Shown here: positions 9,128-20,004 of the stretch, piece by piece
How the letters are laid out: every line of letters starts with the position of its first letter
How positions within the stretch are numbered: the first letter of the stretch is position 1
Notes under the pieces: generated by a model
Seen by the model: only the letters and a program-made list of their open reading frames with translations
Told to the model about the DNA's origin: nothing
Database searches by the model: none
Program-made: the position numbers and the translations under genes
From: CAVPMW01 sp963706515
Lineage (GTDB): Bacteria > Chloroflexota > Anaerolineae > Anaerolineales > UBA4823
Length of the DNA: 64,000 bases
NCBI GenBank assembly: GCA_963706515.1
Contig: CAVPMW010000010.1
Location: 310,001 to 374,000, forward strand
Reading direction: 5' to 3'

Positions 9128-10102
9128 CTATGCTATGGTGATGACGATTTTGCCGCGAGCGTGTCCACCACCAAGATAGCGGAGGGCTTCGGCTGTTTCG
9201 CTTAATGGGTAAGTTCGGTCGATGACCGCTTTTACTTTGCCGGCTTCCAGAAGTCCCTTGATATAAACCAGGTCCTTCTGGTCTGCCTTCGCCGATACGA
9301 TTCCCAGTGTCTTGCCGCCGCTGTTCGACATCAAAGAACCCAGGAGAATTGCCTGGAAGAGCTGAGGCGGGGAACCTCCCGCCATGACGTAAATGCCCTG
9401 AGGAGTTAATGCAGCCTTGTACGCCGAAAGCGGGTGATACCCGTTCGCTGCAAGAATCAAGTCGTACTGCTGCCCGCTCTTGGTGAAATCTTCTTGAGTG
9501 TAGTCGATCACGTGGTCGGCGCCCAGCCCGCGCGCCTGGTCCAAATTCCGAGTGCTGCATACCGCGGTGACCTCCGCGCCGAAAGATTTGGCAATCTGCA
9601 GCGCAAAGGTGCCCACCCCACCCGAGGCGCCGTTGATCAACACCTTTTGCCCTGGCTGAATCTGCCCCTTGTCGCGCAGACCCTGCAAGGCAGTGACCGC
9701 CGCCAGGGGCACCGCTGCGGCTTCCTCAAATGACAGATTGGCCGGTTTCAACGCCAACAATCTTTCAGGAGCCGCGACATATTCGGCAAAACTGCCGCTG
9801 CCGCCTGCGGCAATATCTCCGAACACTTCATCGCCCGGCTTAAACTGCTTGACGCTGCCCCCAACCGCTTCAACCCGCCCGGCGACGTCAGCGCCCATCC
9901 TGGTGTTTTTAGGCTTGAGCAAGCCCATGCCCATCAGTCGAACCAGGAATATGTCCGAGGTGAGGAGATGCCAGTCGTAGGCATTTACGGAGGCAGCATG
10001 AACTTTGACCAGGACTTCATCCTCTTTAGGGGTAGGTTTTTCCACCTCGATGAGCTGAATGACATCCGGCGAACCGTATTTTTCGTGCACAATCGCTTTC
10101 AT
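9128..10102 (-). CDS. NADP-dependent quinone oxidoreductase-like MDR protein
   Basis: This 324-residue protein is intact. It opens MKAIVHEKYGSPDVIQLIEV and has a GroES-like domain. The Rossmann fingerprint is GASGGVGTFALQIAKSFGAE, followed by DHVIDYTQEDF and the usual C-terminal TYPLSETAEALRYLGGGHARGKIVI. It lacks the cysteine set of the structural zinc lobe, as do zeta-crystallin-type quinone oxidoreductases. It lies 36 bases upstream of its paralogue in transcription order, suggesting one transcript. The electron acceptor in vivo is unknown. Confidence 0.83.
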   Translation of the reverse strand: MKAIVHEKYGSPDVIQLIEVEKPTPKEDEVLVKVHAASVNAYDWHLLTSDIFLVRLMGMGLLKPKNTRMGADVAGRVEAVGGSVKQFKPGDEVFGDIAAGGSGSFAEYVAAPERLLALKPANLSFEEAAAVPLAAVTALQGLRDKGQIQPGQKVLINGASGGVGTFALQIAKSFGAEVTAVCSTRNLDQARGLGADHVIDYTQEDFTKSGQQYDLILAANGYHPLSAYKAALTPQGIYVMAGGSPPQLFQAILLGSLMSNSGGKTLGIVSAKADQKDLVYIKGLLEAGKVKAVIDRTYPLSETAEALRYLGGGHARGKIVITIA

Positions 10103-10224
10103 GTGAGGATTCTCCCGATTGTATTCGATCCGGATCGTTAGTCGAACCGTCTCTTTATATGCCTGGATACCTTCGGTCTCTCAATATGGGAGGCATACAT
10201 TTCATTACTGTCATTATCTGCGAC

Positions 10225-11772
10225 TTAAATTGTATTATTGCAAGTTTCAAGACCTGAAAAATCAAAAAGATATACACCTGCACGGTCGGAATTCCAGGAT
10301 GCTAAAAGTGGTCGTAATTCCGTTAATCGATCGATGAAGGATTTTACCCCCTCCAAATCCTGGGTATAGATGATCCATGTCCGGCCGAGCGTGTTCCCCC
10401 GGCATAAAGATTCCAGATAATTTGCTGCGCTGTTGTTATCAGGTATCTGCCCGGTAAATGTATTTTGTTTGAAGTCATATCGTCTTCGATAATACATGAA
10501 GGGGGCATATGCCCAGGCATTCAATGAGATGTAATCATCGGGTTTTATTTCGCTTTCTAAGAAATTCATAGCGCCCTTTATGTTGGGGTAAGATATAGGC
10601 TTGACAAATATATTTGCAGCAGTTAGAAGCGGCATTGCGATCAGAAAAAGCGCAATGCCATAAGAGGCTATTCTCTGCCAGTGTTTATTACTTAAATACA
10701 ATTCTTCAATAAACATAGCCACGAAGAGGAAAATGATCGGGACCAGGTAAAGAATCAGCCTGCTGCGAAATGGATAGATGTGCAATGCTGATGCAGCCAG
10801 GTTGAAGCCGATAATCGCTGCGCTTATAAAAAATAATTTTCTTGACCTTTTGTATGTAAAGACTATCCCGCCAATAAAAATTAGTAGATAGGCCAAATTG
10901 AGGAATCCGAACCAATTTGGGTTTGCCTCAGCAGGCGGCGGGAGGAACTGTTGAAATGCTATATAAATTAACCCGAGAATATTTTCAAGATACCACCACA
11001 AATCTTGAAGAGAATGGACCGGGAATGGAGCATAACCAAGCTGCCAGAAATTGAGTAAGTATTGATTGGCAGAAATGTCATGCAAGGTGGAGAGGTTAAT
11101 CCGTGAAAAGCTCGCGATCCAGATGATCCCAATCAGGACCAGCCGGTATAAGGCCCTCAAATTTTTTTTTCGTAATTCGTCAATGAAGAGAACGATTCCA
11201 ATAGAAGCCAGCGTGAAAATACTTGGGAATGAAAACCACACGCATATAGCGCCCATTCCAGCGAGAAGGAATTCACCATATTTATATTTTTGATACGTCA
11301 GCGCGACCAGAAGTAATGCAGTGGTAACCAATACATCTACAGAATATTGTTTGAATTCTGAAGAATAATAAATTAGTATGGGGGAAAAAGCCATTAATGC
11401 GATAAATATAATCCGGCCGAAGCTGGTTTTGTAAACCGTTCGACTAAGGAAGAAAGCGCACAGGACGATCAGAATACCGGAAATAATAGGAATAATCCGC
11501 AGGGTGTAATCCTTATTCCCCAAATGTCCAATGATTATTTTTGTTAATACGATAAATCCGGATGGAGCTGCTTGATTGTCTAATAAAGGCCGGTTGATCA
11601 ATTCCTTCAGCGAGAATTTGACAAAACTAATTGCTAAGAGAGCTTCATCAGTCCATAACGATCGGTTGAACAGGTACTGCCGTATCCGGAATAATATCCC
11701 GGTCAGGATAATTGCCCAAATAACGACCGAATGAACTATTTTCGGTTGAAATCTTTTTAACTGATTCGACAA
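10225..11772 (-). CDS. Membrane glycosyltransferase, GT39/PMT-like (AT-rich)
   Basis: The start is TTG at 11772. The 515-residue protein has about ten hydrophobic helices and the GT39/ArnT-like early loop RSLWTDEALLAISF, whose acidic residues normally bind the lipid-phosphate sugar donor. Such enzymes move a sugar from a polyprenyl-phosphate carrier to protein or lipid on the outer face of the membrane. Its base composition is visibly richer in A and T than all its neighbours, with runs such as A8 on the minus strand near 11161, and the codon choice follows. This hints at acquisition by transfer. The donor and acceptor are unknown. Confidence 0.72.
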   Translation of the reverse strand: MSNQLKRFQPKIVHSVVIWAIILTGILFRIRQYLFNRSLWTDEALLAISFVKFSLKELINRPLLDNQAAPSGFIVLTKIIIGHLGNKDYTLRIIPIISGILIVLCAFFLSRTVYKTSFGRIIFIALMAFSPILIYYSSEFKQYSVDVLVTTALLLVALTYQKYKYGEFLLAGMGAICVWFSFPSIFTLASIGIVLFIDELRKKNLRALYRLVLIGIIWIASFSRINLSTLHDISANQYLLNFWQLGYAPFPVHSLQDLWWYLENILGLIYIAFQQFLPPPAEANPNWFGFLNLAYLLIFIGGIVFTYKRSRKLFFISAAIIGFNLAASALHIYPFRSRLILYLVPIIFLFVAMFIEELYLSNKHWQRIASYGIALFLIAMPLLTAANIFVKPISYPNIKGAMNFLESEIKPDDYISLNAWAYAPFMYYRRRYDFKQNTFTGQIPDNNSAANYLESLCRGNTLGRTWIIYTQDLEGVKSFIDRLTELRPLLASWNSDRAGVYLFDFSGLETCNNTI

Positions 11773-11875
11773 TCCTGTCCCTCAGTTTATAGGATGCGGA
11801 AAAAGACGACCGCACCATTTTTACCATGTAGCCGATAAAGAGACGATGGTGAAATGAAGCTATCTCAATTGTAGT

Positions 11876-12204
11876 TCAAATATTCGAGACCACGTACTGG
11901 TAATCGATAAACTCCACGGGGGCCAGGCATTCGGGATAAAGTATCCCCGAGAATTTCTTGACCGCGGCCGACTCTGAGTGGAGGCGGTCCGCTTCCACGC
12001 GTCGCGGAAGGTGAAGATGTGGACGAAGCGGGTCGGGTCGGCGAGCTCCTGCCAGACCTCATAGCGCAGCGTCCCCGGCTCGTTGAGGCGGACATAAGCG
12101 ACAAACTCGTGGATGGCGGCAAGGCATTTATCCAGGCTTTCGGGGCGCACCTGGTAGCGCGCCAGCTGGCGGATCTCTTGGGTAGCATTCTGCGGATTTA
12201 CCAT
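11876..12204 (-). CDS. Antibiotic biosynthesis monooxygenase (ABM) fold protein (one frameshift)
   Basis: ATG 12204 (MVNPQNATQEIRQLARYQVR) has a GGAG site 8 bases upstream. The protein reads RPESLDKCLAAIHEFVAYVR then PGTLRYEVWQELADPTRFVHIFTFRD, classic for the dimeric ferredoxin-like ABM fold. One missing base near 11995 breaks the frame. Restoring it gives EADRLHSESAAVKKF and an ending at 11876 (QYVVSNI). These small enzymes oxidise quinone-like substrates or act as stress proteins; the role here is unknown. Confidence 0.7.
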
Positions 12205-12338
12205 AATTATGCTCCGTACCAAAGATCAGGAATTGGAAAGTATTTCACCGTGGTCTGTCCCTCCGCGCCGGCCCAGACCGCCAAACTTCGACGATGGACT
12301 CCATAACAGACTGTATGATAGAACTCGAGCAGATCTGC

Positions 12339-12908
12339 TCAGGGCGTGCTGACCACAAATTCGATGTAGAACGGGTCGCCAAAGGGCTGGTTTTGGGGGT
12401 TGAATGCCTGCCAGGCGATGCGGTACGTGCCTGCGTCGTTGGGGGCATTGAATTGGAGGCGGATAATGCCTTCGCTGCCGCTGCGCGCCGGGTAGAGCGA
12501 GGCTTTCGCCGGTGCGTCCAGCTCGGGACCGGCGATGAGCTGCACCGAGTATGTCCCATCCCAATTGCAGGTGCCGGAGTTCTGCACCTTCCAGCGCTTA
12601 TCCAGGGCAGCGCCAGGGCTCACCTGGGTGCCGTCCGGGATGGTCAGGTCCTCCATAAAGGTGAGTGCATCCGTGCAGGCAGGGGTGGCGGTGGGGACGA
12701 AGGCAGGCGCAGGCGGGGGAGAGGAGGGAGTGGGGGTGAACGCCGCCTGGATCACCGGCGTGCGGCGCACGGCAGCGGTGGGAGCGTGGTATACCTGCTC
12801 GGGCGAGAGGGAAGATTGCGCATTGCGGCGCCCAGCGCAGCCAGCCAGGAGGAGGGCCAGGACAACCAGTTGTCCGGTGAACGCCGCAACGCGCAGCAAA
12901 TGAACCAT
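12339..12908 (-). CDS. Lipoprotein with NBR1-type Ig-like domain
   Basis: The 189-residue product has a lipoprotein signal ending in the lipobox LLAGC at about residue 24. A Thr/Pro/Ala-rich linker follows, then one NBR1-type Ig-like domain (residues about 80-189: MEDLTIPDGTQVSPG, KRWKVQNSGTCNWDG, PNDAGTYRIAWQAF). In bacteria this domain occurs on surface proteins of Chloroflexota and others and is thought to mediate protein contacts. The gene lies 28 bases downstream of recA on the same strand. Specific binding partners are unknown. Confidence 0.8.
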   Translation of the reverse strand: MVHLLRVAAFTGQLVVLALLLAGCAGRRNAQSSLSPEQVYHAPTAAVRRTPVIQAAFTPTPSSPPPAPAFVPTATPACTDALTFMEDLTIPDGTQVSPGAALDKRWKVQNSGTCNWDGTYSVQLIAGPELDAPAKASLYPARSGSEGIIRLQFNAPNDAGTYRIAWQAFNPQNQPFGDPFYIEFVVSTP

Positions 12909-12936
12909 CCTGATAAACCGTGTCTGTTACTGAGAG

Positions 12937-14019
<1,083 letters not shown>

Positions 14020-14160
14020 GGGGTTTTACTCCTTTTTGCGTTCTCCAACCGGACAGCCGCATGATCCGCTTCAAGCCTGGTTTCGGTTGGATGGTAGGAT
14101 ATACCCGGTAAGTTGACCTGGGCAGAGCGGCAGACAAATAACTGGCTGTCGCCCGACCTT

Positions 14161-14188
14161 AGTTTAGCACAGACGTTCTATTTGTCAA
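14161..14188 (-). promoter_or_regulatory. recA promoter with candidate LexA (SOS) box
   Basis: On the minus strand TTGACA (14183-14188) and TAAACT (14161-14166) are 16 bases apart. Between them, 14167-14178 reads GAAC-GTCT-GTGC. This differs at one position from the GAAC-N4-GTTC SOS box known from Gram-positive LexA. A repressor bound there would block the promoter directly. That this lineage's LexA uses this motif is an inference. Confidence 0.5.
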
Positions 14189-14217
14189 GGGGCAATGACA
14201 AAGATTAAGTTCAATTA

Positions 14218-14249
14218 CCGAAAAAATGGGCGATCACCCATTTTTTCGG
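14218..14249 (-). terminator. Rho-independent terminator after the M23 peptidase gene
   Basis: A perfect 13-bp stem with arms CCGAAAAAATGGG (14218-14230) and CCCATTTTTTCGG (14237-14249) encloses a 6-base loop. It lies directly downstream of the M23 gene (ends 14273) and upstream of the recA promoter. Confidence 0.65.
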
Positions 14250-14272
14250 ATACTTCTCATCTAAATTATAGC

Positions 14273-15430
14273 CTATGGCGGGGGAGTTGCGTTGAAATCC
14301 GGGGAAAAATCCGCACCGGGGATGGGCGGCAGCGCTGTGCTGAATCCCCGCCTGCCGCGGAAGGTAAAGTAAGCCACCAGGCCGGCTTTAATCTCAAGCG
14401 GCAGGTTATACTTGGTGCCTTTGTAATCGATCCAAATCTCGTAATCGCCGGCAGGCAGATCGCCCATCACCACGTTCTCGTTGTAGTAGGGATCGCTGTT
14501 GGTCATGCCTTTGCCATACGTCTTCACTTCCCAATACTGGTTGCGCTCCAGGTTATGAACGATGATGGATTGGCTCTCGAGAAGCAGGCCGTTGCTTTCC
14601 AGGACGCGCGCTGCCAGCACGCCCCAACCCTGAGGCGGAACTACCCACAGCTCGGGGTTGCGCGAGCCGTAGAAGTTATTCTTCTGCAGGCGGACTTCGA
14701 AGTGGAGGTGTACGCCGGTGGTCTTGCCTGTGTCACCTACCAGACCGATGACCTCTCCGGCTTCCACATTCTGCCCTTTGGTCACAAAAATCTTACTCAG
14801 ATGCCCGTAAACGGTGTAGAGCGTGGCATCCTCGTAGCCAAAATCGTGGCGGATGGCAATTGCCAGCCCGTACGGGTCAGTGGGATCTTCTTTTAATTCA
14901 TAGAGACCATACCCCGCCCATGTAATTTTACCCGAGCCAGCAGCCAGCACGGGTGTGCCGTAGGGCGCGGGAATATCGACGCCGGTATGGACGACCCCCG
15001 GCAGAAAGACCCCGCCGTAGCGATAATCGGCGAGCGGCCAGTTGACCTGGTCGGCGGCAATCGGCCGGGTGAAGAAAAAATGGTCATAGGGAGTGGGCGC
15101 CCAGGGGGTAGGGTAAAGCGGTGGTCGCCAGGCAGATACAGCGACCGCGCCTTGCTCCGGCAAGACGAAGCGCAGCGGGTCTGCCGTGGGGGTAATCGGC
15201 AGCGGGGCAGAGACGGCAAAAGGGGTCTCCACGGCGCTCAGTAAGGGAGTCGGGGAGGGGCCAATGGATTCTGTCAGAGGGGGGAAAATTGGAGAGGGCA
15301 GCGGTTTTTCTGCAGGTGTAACCGCACCGGTAGTAGCTGAGCTCGTTTCCACAGGCGGGGCAGGCTGGCTCTGGCAGGCTGCCAGGCTGATAAGGGTAAT
15401 GATCAGCAGGATGAGCGAGCGCCTGCTCAT
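14273..15430 (-). CDS. M23-family peptidoglycan peptidase, lipoprotein
   Basis: The 385-residue protein has a lipoprotein signal with lipobox LAAC and a Pro/Thr-rich spacer. The LytM/M23 domain carries metal ligands in HTGVDIPAP (H and D) and the catalytic HLHFE motif (GDTGKTTGVHLHFEVRL). After it come about 130 residues of unassigned beta-rich sequence (YWEVKTYGKGM, GDYEIWIDYKGTKY). M23 enzymes cut peptide cross-links in cell wall, or serve as activators of other hydrolases. The start overlaps the stop of the upstream propeller gene (ATGA), so the two are co-translated. Confidence 0.82.
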   Translation of the reverse strand: MSRRSLILLIITLISLAACQSQPAPPVETSSATTGAVTPAEKPLPSPIFPPLTESIGPSPTPLLSAVETPFAVSAPLPITPTADPLRFVLPEQGAVAVSAWRPPLYPTPWAPTPYDHFFFTRPIAADQVNWPLADYRYGGVFLPGVVHTGVDIPAPYGTPVLAAGSGKITWAGYGLYELKEDPTDPYGLAIAIRHDFGYEDATLYTVYGHLSKIFVTKGQNVEAGEVIGLVGDTGKTTGVHLHFEVRLQKNNFYGSRNPELWVVPPQGWGVLAARVLESNGLLLESQSIIVHNLERNQYWEVKTYGKGMTNSDPYYNENVVMGDLPAGDYEIWIDYKGTKYNLPLEIKAGLVAYFTFRGRRGFSTALPPIPGADFSPDFNATPPP

Positions 15431-17410
15431 GAAACGGAAGCCAGGGGAAGGATCAAGCCAATCTTACGGGTCGGGGTTAGCGTGTGTGTGGGGAGGCGCA
15501 GGCGCGGCGGGAGCGGGGTGCGAGTAGGGCGAGGAGTGAGACTTGGCAGCGAAGTGGTTGGAACCAGGTAGGTTGGAGTGATCAGCGCTTGTGCCGGGTA
15601 GATTTCCCGCATGGCAGATTGCCAATCGAGACCATCGGTCAGGACAAATTCGTTGAAACGAGCGGCATCGTACGAGGAGCGCCAGGTAAGCAATGCGGGC
15701 AGCCGGTCCCAGCCAAAAGCAGATGCCTGCCGGGTGAAGTCGATCCAGTAGCCAGGAGGGATTTCTTTGGCAAGGGCGCCTCCTGCTTCGTACGCGCGCG
15801 GGTCGCCGCCGGAGCGGGCGCTGAAGTCCCAGGGACGTGCCCGCAAAGGCTCGCCCTGAGAGCCGTCCTGGTAGCGCGCTTCGAGATAGACCCGCCAGAA
15901 AGTCTGCGAGCCGAAGTCCTCGCGGACGACCGCCAGCCAGCCGGCGTTGATCGGCAGGGTATTGAAAGCAAAAGCGCGGCCGGTATACAGCCATTCTTCC
16001 AGCATGCCTGGCTCGAGGGGGGAGGTAAGGGGAACGAAAGCATTCTGCAGGTTGGTGAGCAGGTCCCAGCCAGCGAGTTCTGGCGGCTGTCCGGCGCAAG
16101 CCGTTGAAGGATTCGTCCACCATGTCCTGCAGCAAAGCGTTGGGAGCCTGCACGTCGGGGATCTCGACCAGGCGCTGGCGACCGGCAGGGACATCCGCCA
16201 GCGGGGTGAGCCCCGGCTGCCAAACCGGCGTAGAGGTTGTGTCACTCACCGAGGCGAATGTTTGCAGCATTTGCGCGGAGAGACCGGCAGGCGACCAGGC
16301 AAGCCCGGTCAGGGGAGCCAGCAGGGGGATGGGCGCCAGGGCCAGGCTGCCAGCAGGAGGCGCGTAGGCGCTCAGGTAGTCCTGGTTGGGGGTCTGCAGT
16401 GCAGCCAGGACGGATCCCCCATCCGGCGCCCAGGCAGGCCAATCTCCGTCGCCGAGCACCTGCGGGCGCGCCAGTGGATCGAGCCCGGCGTCCAGTCGCC
16501 ACAGGTACAGGTCGTGGGTTCCGGAATCAGTAGCTGCACTCCAGACGAGCTGGCTGCCATCCGGAGACCAGGCGGGGTGGTCTTCACCGTTGCGGCTGTT
16601 GTGGCTCAAATTCTGGAAACGCCCCTCCGTGCGGTTCAAGTCGGCCAGCCAGATCTCATTCTCGCCACTGCGATCGGAGACGAAGGCAACCTGGCGGCCG
16701 CCTGGCGACCAGGCAGGGTTGAAATCTGCTGCAGGGTCTTCGGTGAGGCGGATGGGCGGAGCGCTGCCGTCCAGCGGGCGGATATAAATATCCAACCCGC
16801 CGCCGTTATCGGGCAGGTAAGATTCGTACGCCAGCCAGCGCCCATCCGGAGACCAGGAAGGGGTGGAATCGTATTCTTTGCTGGAGGTAAGGCGGGTCGT
16901 CTCGCCACTCGTCAGATCGAGCAGATACAGGTCCCAAAAGCCATCCCGGTTGGAGGCGAATGCCACGCGGGTGCCGTCCGGGCTGACGGAGGGGGTAACG
17001 TCGTCCCAATTGCCTGAAGTCAGGCGGTAAAAGGGCACTCCCTGCGGATGGTAAGCAAAGAGATGGCTGGACCCGCCTTCGCTCATCGCCAGGAGGATCA
17101 GGCCCTGGTCCAGGCTGGCGTCCAGCGTAGCCCATGGCTGGCTGGTCAATAGAGAAGGAGGGCTGGTCGAGCCAGGAGTGGGGCTGAGTGGACTGAGCGA
17201 GGGAGAGGGGCTGGCTGAGGGGGTTGGAGAACCGGTTGGGCTGGTGAGTGCCGAAGCATAGCCTGACTGCGGGTAGGCAGGATCCTGCGCCCGCCTGCCT
17301 GGTGAAGCCAAAATGGCGGCAAGGACGGACAGACCAATTGCCACCATCAGCAACAGGCGCAGCTGGGCAATAATCCTTCGTTTTCTATAACCGCTCCCGG
17401 GCATCTTCAT
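15427..17410 (-). CDS. TolB-like beta-propeller exported protein (one frameshift)
   Basis: The 17410 start gives a basic N-terminus and one membrane segment (LLLMVAIGLSVLAAILA), then a Ser/Thr/Pro linker. At least five propeller blades follow with the WSPDGRWLAY, WSPGGRQVAF and WSPDGSQLVW type of repeat. Near 16094 the frame changes. Removing one C of the GCCGG run (minus strand) continues into ELAGWDLLTNLQNAFVPL and a roughly 190-residue C-terminal part with conserved aromatic residues (FGWDRLPALLTW), ending in another Thr/Pro-rich tail. The membrane anchor and linker place it outside the cell. Its function is unknown; coupling with the M23 gene suggests a cell-wall or surface role. Confidence 0.68.
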
Positions 17411-17500
17411 CGCCTCCAGGCTTTCACAGCCGCCGGGTTAATTAAACCACCTTCGCCCGGGGGAACAGGATTGCTTGCAATTTTGGAAGCACGGCTGGGG

Positions 17501-17890
17501 TTATCCTGGCAGGCTGAATTCTGTCTCTGCCTGGTCGACCTGGGTAACGTTCTGCAGCGGGGATTGGTCCTCGGCGTCGGGTATCACTTCGCTGTACAGC
17601 AGCACCGCGTGTGCGGTATAGATCCCTGTCTGCGGCTCGGTGCGCAGGTGCATGGTCAGCTCCATGCGGCGGGTAACCGATTCGACGATCGATACACTGG
17701 CGGCTTCATTCCCTTGAGGATCGCGGATGGTAATCTCAGCGCTCGGCTTCTTCTGGAACGGATCTACCTCCAGGTAGATGCGGACGCGCACCCCATCGGG
17801 GCGGGGCTCAGCACGGAACTGGCGAATTTTCACCTCATCTGGCGGGAGCGGGACCTCATTCGGGTCGAGAAAAAAAATGTCCAAGGACAC
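17501..17890 (-). CDS. Conserved hypothetical protein, beta-rich
   Basis: The reading frame opens with GTG 17890 (SLDIFFLDPNEVPLPPDEVK) and encodes 129 residues. Predicted strands alternate (VRVRIYLEVDPF, PSAEITIRDPQGNEAASVSIVE, RRMELTMHLR), suggesting an Ig- or C2-like single domain. It overlaps the 3' end of the ParB-like gene by about 60 bases, so one of the two boundaries may be distorted by an error in the T8 run near 17871. I do not recognise a family or function. Confidence 0.55.
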   Translation of the reverse strand: MSLDIFFLDPNEVPLPPDEVKIRQFRAEPRPDGVRVRIYLEVDPFQKKPSAEITIRDPQGNEAASVSIVESVTRRMELTMHLRTEPQTGIYTAHAVLLYSEVIPDAEDQSPLQNVTQVDQAETEFSLPG

Positions 17891-18727
17891 TCGTCGAACA
17901 GAAACGTAGGCTCCGCGTAATAGCGGATGGTTTTGTGCGCCAGGCGGTCTTGGAGCCAGAGCTGCAGGTCTTCGTTTTTCTCGTCGAGGGATTTTTCAGC
18001 TGCAAACTCTTCCAGAGGATAATTGACGTGCAGTGCCCGCGGTGAAATAGTAAAGCGGGTGATCCCTGAGGGCAACAGGCAATGACGACTGGCGAGCATG
18101 AGCACATCGCGCATGTGGAACTGGGGGAAGATCACCAAACCGGAAAATAATGGATAGATCTCCCGCAGGTAGCGGACATCGCGGATGAAAGTGCGGTCCA
18201 GGCGGGCTCGCTGGCGATAGCTGTCCACGACCTGGTTGAGCTGGAGCACGCGATTTTCCAGACCATTCTCCTCGATGACAGCCTTGTAGGTGCTCCCGGA
18301 GGGAGTGCGCACGAGCACCAGGTCGGAGGCTGAATTCCAGATTGAGCTCAGCGTGCTGTACGGAGGCGCGTTTCAGGTAAATCCCAGGCATGCGGCGTAA
18401 CCCATCGATGAAACTGCGCGGGTTCAACTCCCAGACGATATGGTTCCAGGTCTGCAGGAGCAGGCCCGGGTCGTCCGGCTCAATCACCTGCACTAAAATG
18501 TGGGGGAATGCCATGGCGCGGATGGCCATCGTACGGTTGGCGCCGTCCAACATCATGTAGCGCCCGCTGCCATCATTCAATGGAGTGACGATCGGAGGGT
18601 TACGGAACACCGCACTGGCGCGAATCCTCAAGATCAGCGGGCGCGTGCGGGTTTCATCGTGGTGCTCGTGCATCAGGAGGCTGTCGACAGGCACAAAGGC
18701 GAGGGTTGGGAGCTTGTGGATGGTCAT
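17830..18727 (-). CDS. ParB/sulfiredoxin-fold N-terminal domain protein (one frameshift)
   Basis: I prefer ATG 18727 (MTIHKLPTLAFVPVDSLLMH) over a TTG nine bases upstream. The ParB-like motif is MMLDGANRTMAIRAM (D-G-x-x-R), preceded by RNPPIVTPL. The frame breaks at the TTT run 18371-18373; deleting one base continues through IYLNAPPYSTLSSIWN and the long C-terminal region (YREIYPLF, FTISPRALHVNYPLE). Proteins with this motif may be nucleases, kinases or DNA-binding ParB relatives; stand-alone forms like this are poorly characterised. No ParA partner or parS-like site is seen nearby. Confidence 0.6.
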
Positions 18728-18898
18728 GGCGCGCAATGGTCTCCGCTAATTAACTGCATAAGCGTACCATGGATTTGAAATCCCGTCAAAACAGGCATAA
18801 TCGAACAAAAAGGTGAATTGCGAGCATCCGCTTGCAATTCACCCTTTTTCCAATATTTTCGTCTAGGCTGCCGAAAGCGGCAGAGAGCTGAGAAGGGA

Positions 18899-19747
18899 TT
18901 ACACTCCCGTCAGGAAAGTCAAGCCGACCGTCCCCGGACCAGCGTGGTTGCCAACCACCGGGCTGACCTCGGAGAGGACATGCTCGACCCCTCCCAGCTG
19001 CTGCTGCGCCTGGGAGAGCAGCTCGCGGGCATCCGCTTCTGAATTGGCATGCAGGGTTGCCAGGCGCAGCGGGGTGCGGTTGTCGATTTTTTCAGTGATC
19101 AGCTCCAGGGCGCGGGCCAGCGATTTTTTACGCGTCCGTACCCGGTCGGCTGGCTCCACCACACCATCCCGGATTTCAAGGATCGGTTTGATTCCCAGGG
19201 CAGATCCGAGCAAGCGCGAAGCGCCGCCGATCCGACCGCCGCGGTATAAAAATTCCAGCGTATCGACCGCAAACACCACGCCTGTATTCTGGCGGGCGCT
19301 CTCCACGAGGGCGATGCACTCCGCCAGGCTGGCGCCATCCCTGGCTGCTCGAGCGGTGACCAGGACGATAAAACCCATCGCCATAGCAGTGGTATAGGAG
19401 TCCACGATTTCGATCGGTGCGCCGTTTAGGGTTTCTTTCGCTTGTTTTGCTGAATCGATCGTGCCAGAAAGCTTTTCTGAAATCAGGACCGAGAGAATTT
19501 GAAAATCCTGGTCGAGCAGCTGCTTAAATATTGTCAAGAATTTTTGGGGAGAGACCTGGGAGGTGGTAGGCATCACAGTAGCGGTTGCCAGACGTTTGTA
19601 GAACTCGGTTGGGGTGATATCTACCCCATCCTCGTAGGTTTTATCTCCCCAGATGAGGATTTGGGGGGCAACGAAGATATCTAAACCCGCCATACTCTCC
19701 TCCGGGATATACGCCGTGCTATCGGTTACAATAGCAACTTTGGACAT
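18899..19747 (-). CDS. DegV family fatty-acid-binding protein
   Basis: The start at ATG 19747 (MSKVAIVTDSTAYIPEESMA) follows a GGAGG site. The 282-residue protein has the DegV features VTDSTAYIP, PTTSQVSPQKF, ISEKLSGT, VDTLEFLYRGGRIGGASRLLG and the C-terminal GPGTVGLTFL. DegV/FakB proteins bind a fatty acid and present it to the kinase FakA for incorporation into phospholipid. No fakA is in the window. It stands alone, divergent from the ffh operon. Confidence 0.87.
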   Translation of the reverse strand: MSKVAIVTDSTAYIPEESMAGLDIFVAPQILIWGDKTYEDGVDITPTEFYKRLATATVMPTTSQVSPQKFLTIFKQLLDQDFQILSVLISEKLSGTIDSAKQAKETLNGAPIEIVDSYTTAMAMGFIVLVTARAARDGASLAECIALVESARQNTGVVFAVDTLEFLYRGGRIGGASRLLGSALGIKPILEIRDGVVEPADRVRTRKKSLARALELITEKIDNRTPLRLATLHANSEADARELLSQAQQQLGGVEHVLSEVSPVVGNHAGPGTVGLTFLTGV

Positions 19748-19967
19748 GCTGCCTCCATGGCAAGACAATATAGGGTAACTGCTCGAGGAACAAGTAAATC
19801 GACGGATTGGGTACTGGTCGTGAAGGTTCAGGCAAGCTGCTCCTGCCAACCTGAATGCAATACATATAACCCGCGCCGGCTGGAGAAGTTACGTACGCCG
19901 GCTGCACCGGCAAGTAAAGCCTTGTTTCCGAATGATGATTATTCATTATAATGTCCAATATTACTCC

Positions 19968-19996
19968 TTGACCGAACTTCACTTCCGGGCTAAAAT
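19968..19996 (+). promoter_or_regulatory. ffh operon promoter, near-leaderless
   Basis: TTGACC (19968-19973) and TAAAAT (19991-19996) are spaced 17 bases apart. The expected start of transcription falls within a few bases of ATG 20005, and no ribosome-binding purine run precedes that ATG. The transcript is therefore probably leaderless. Confidence 0.6.
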
Positions 19997-20004
19997 GCAC
20001 TGCT

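Noticed and set aside
17871..17878. T8 run as a programmed frameshift joining the ParB-like and small beta-rich genes
   Set aside because: The downstream frame has its own start and a self-contained domain; a fusion is not needed, although the boundary remains uncertain.
19757..19951. Possible 64-residue protein between degV and ffh
   Set aside because: It lacks a ribosome site and conserved features and overlaps the degV leader and the ffh promoter region.
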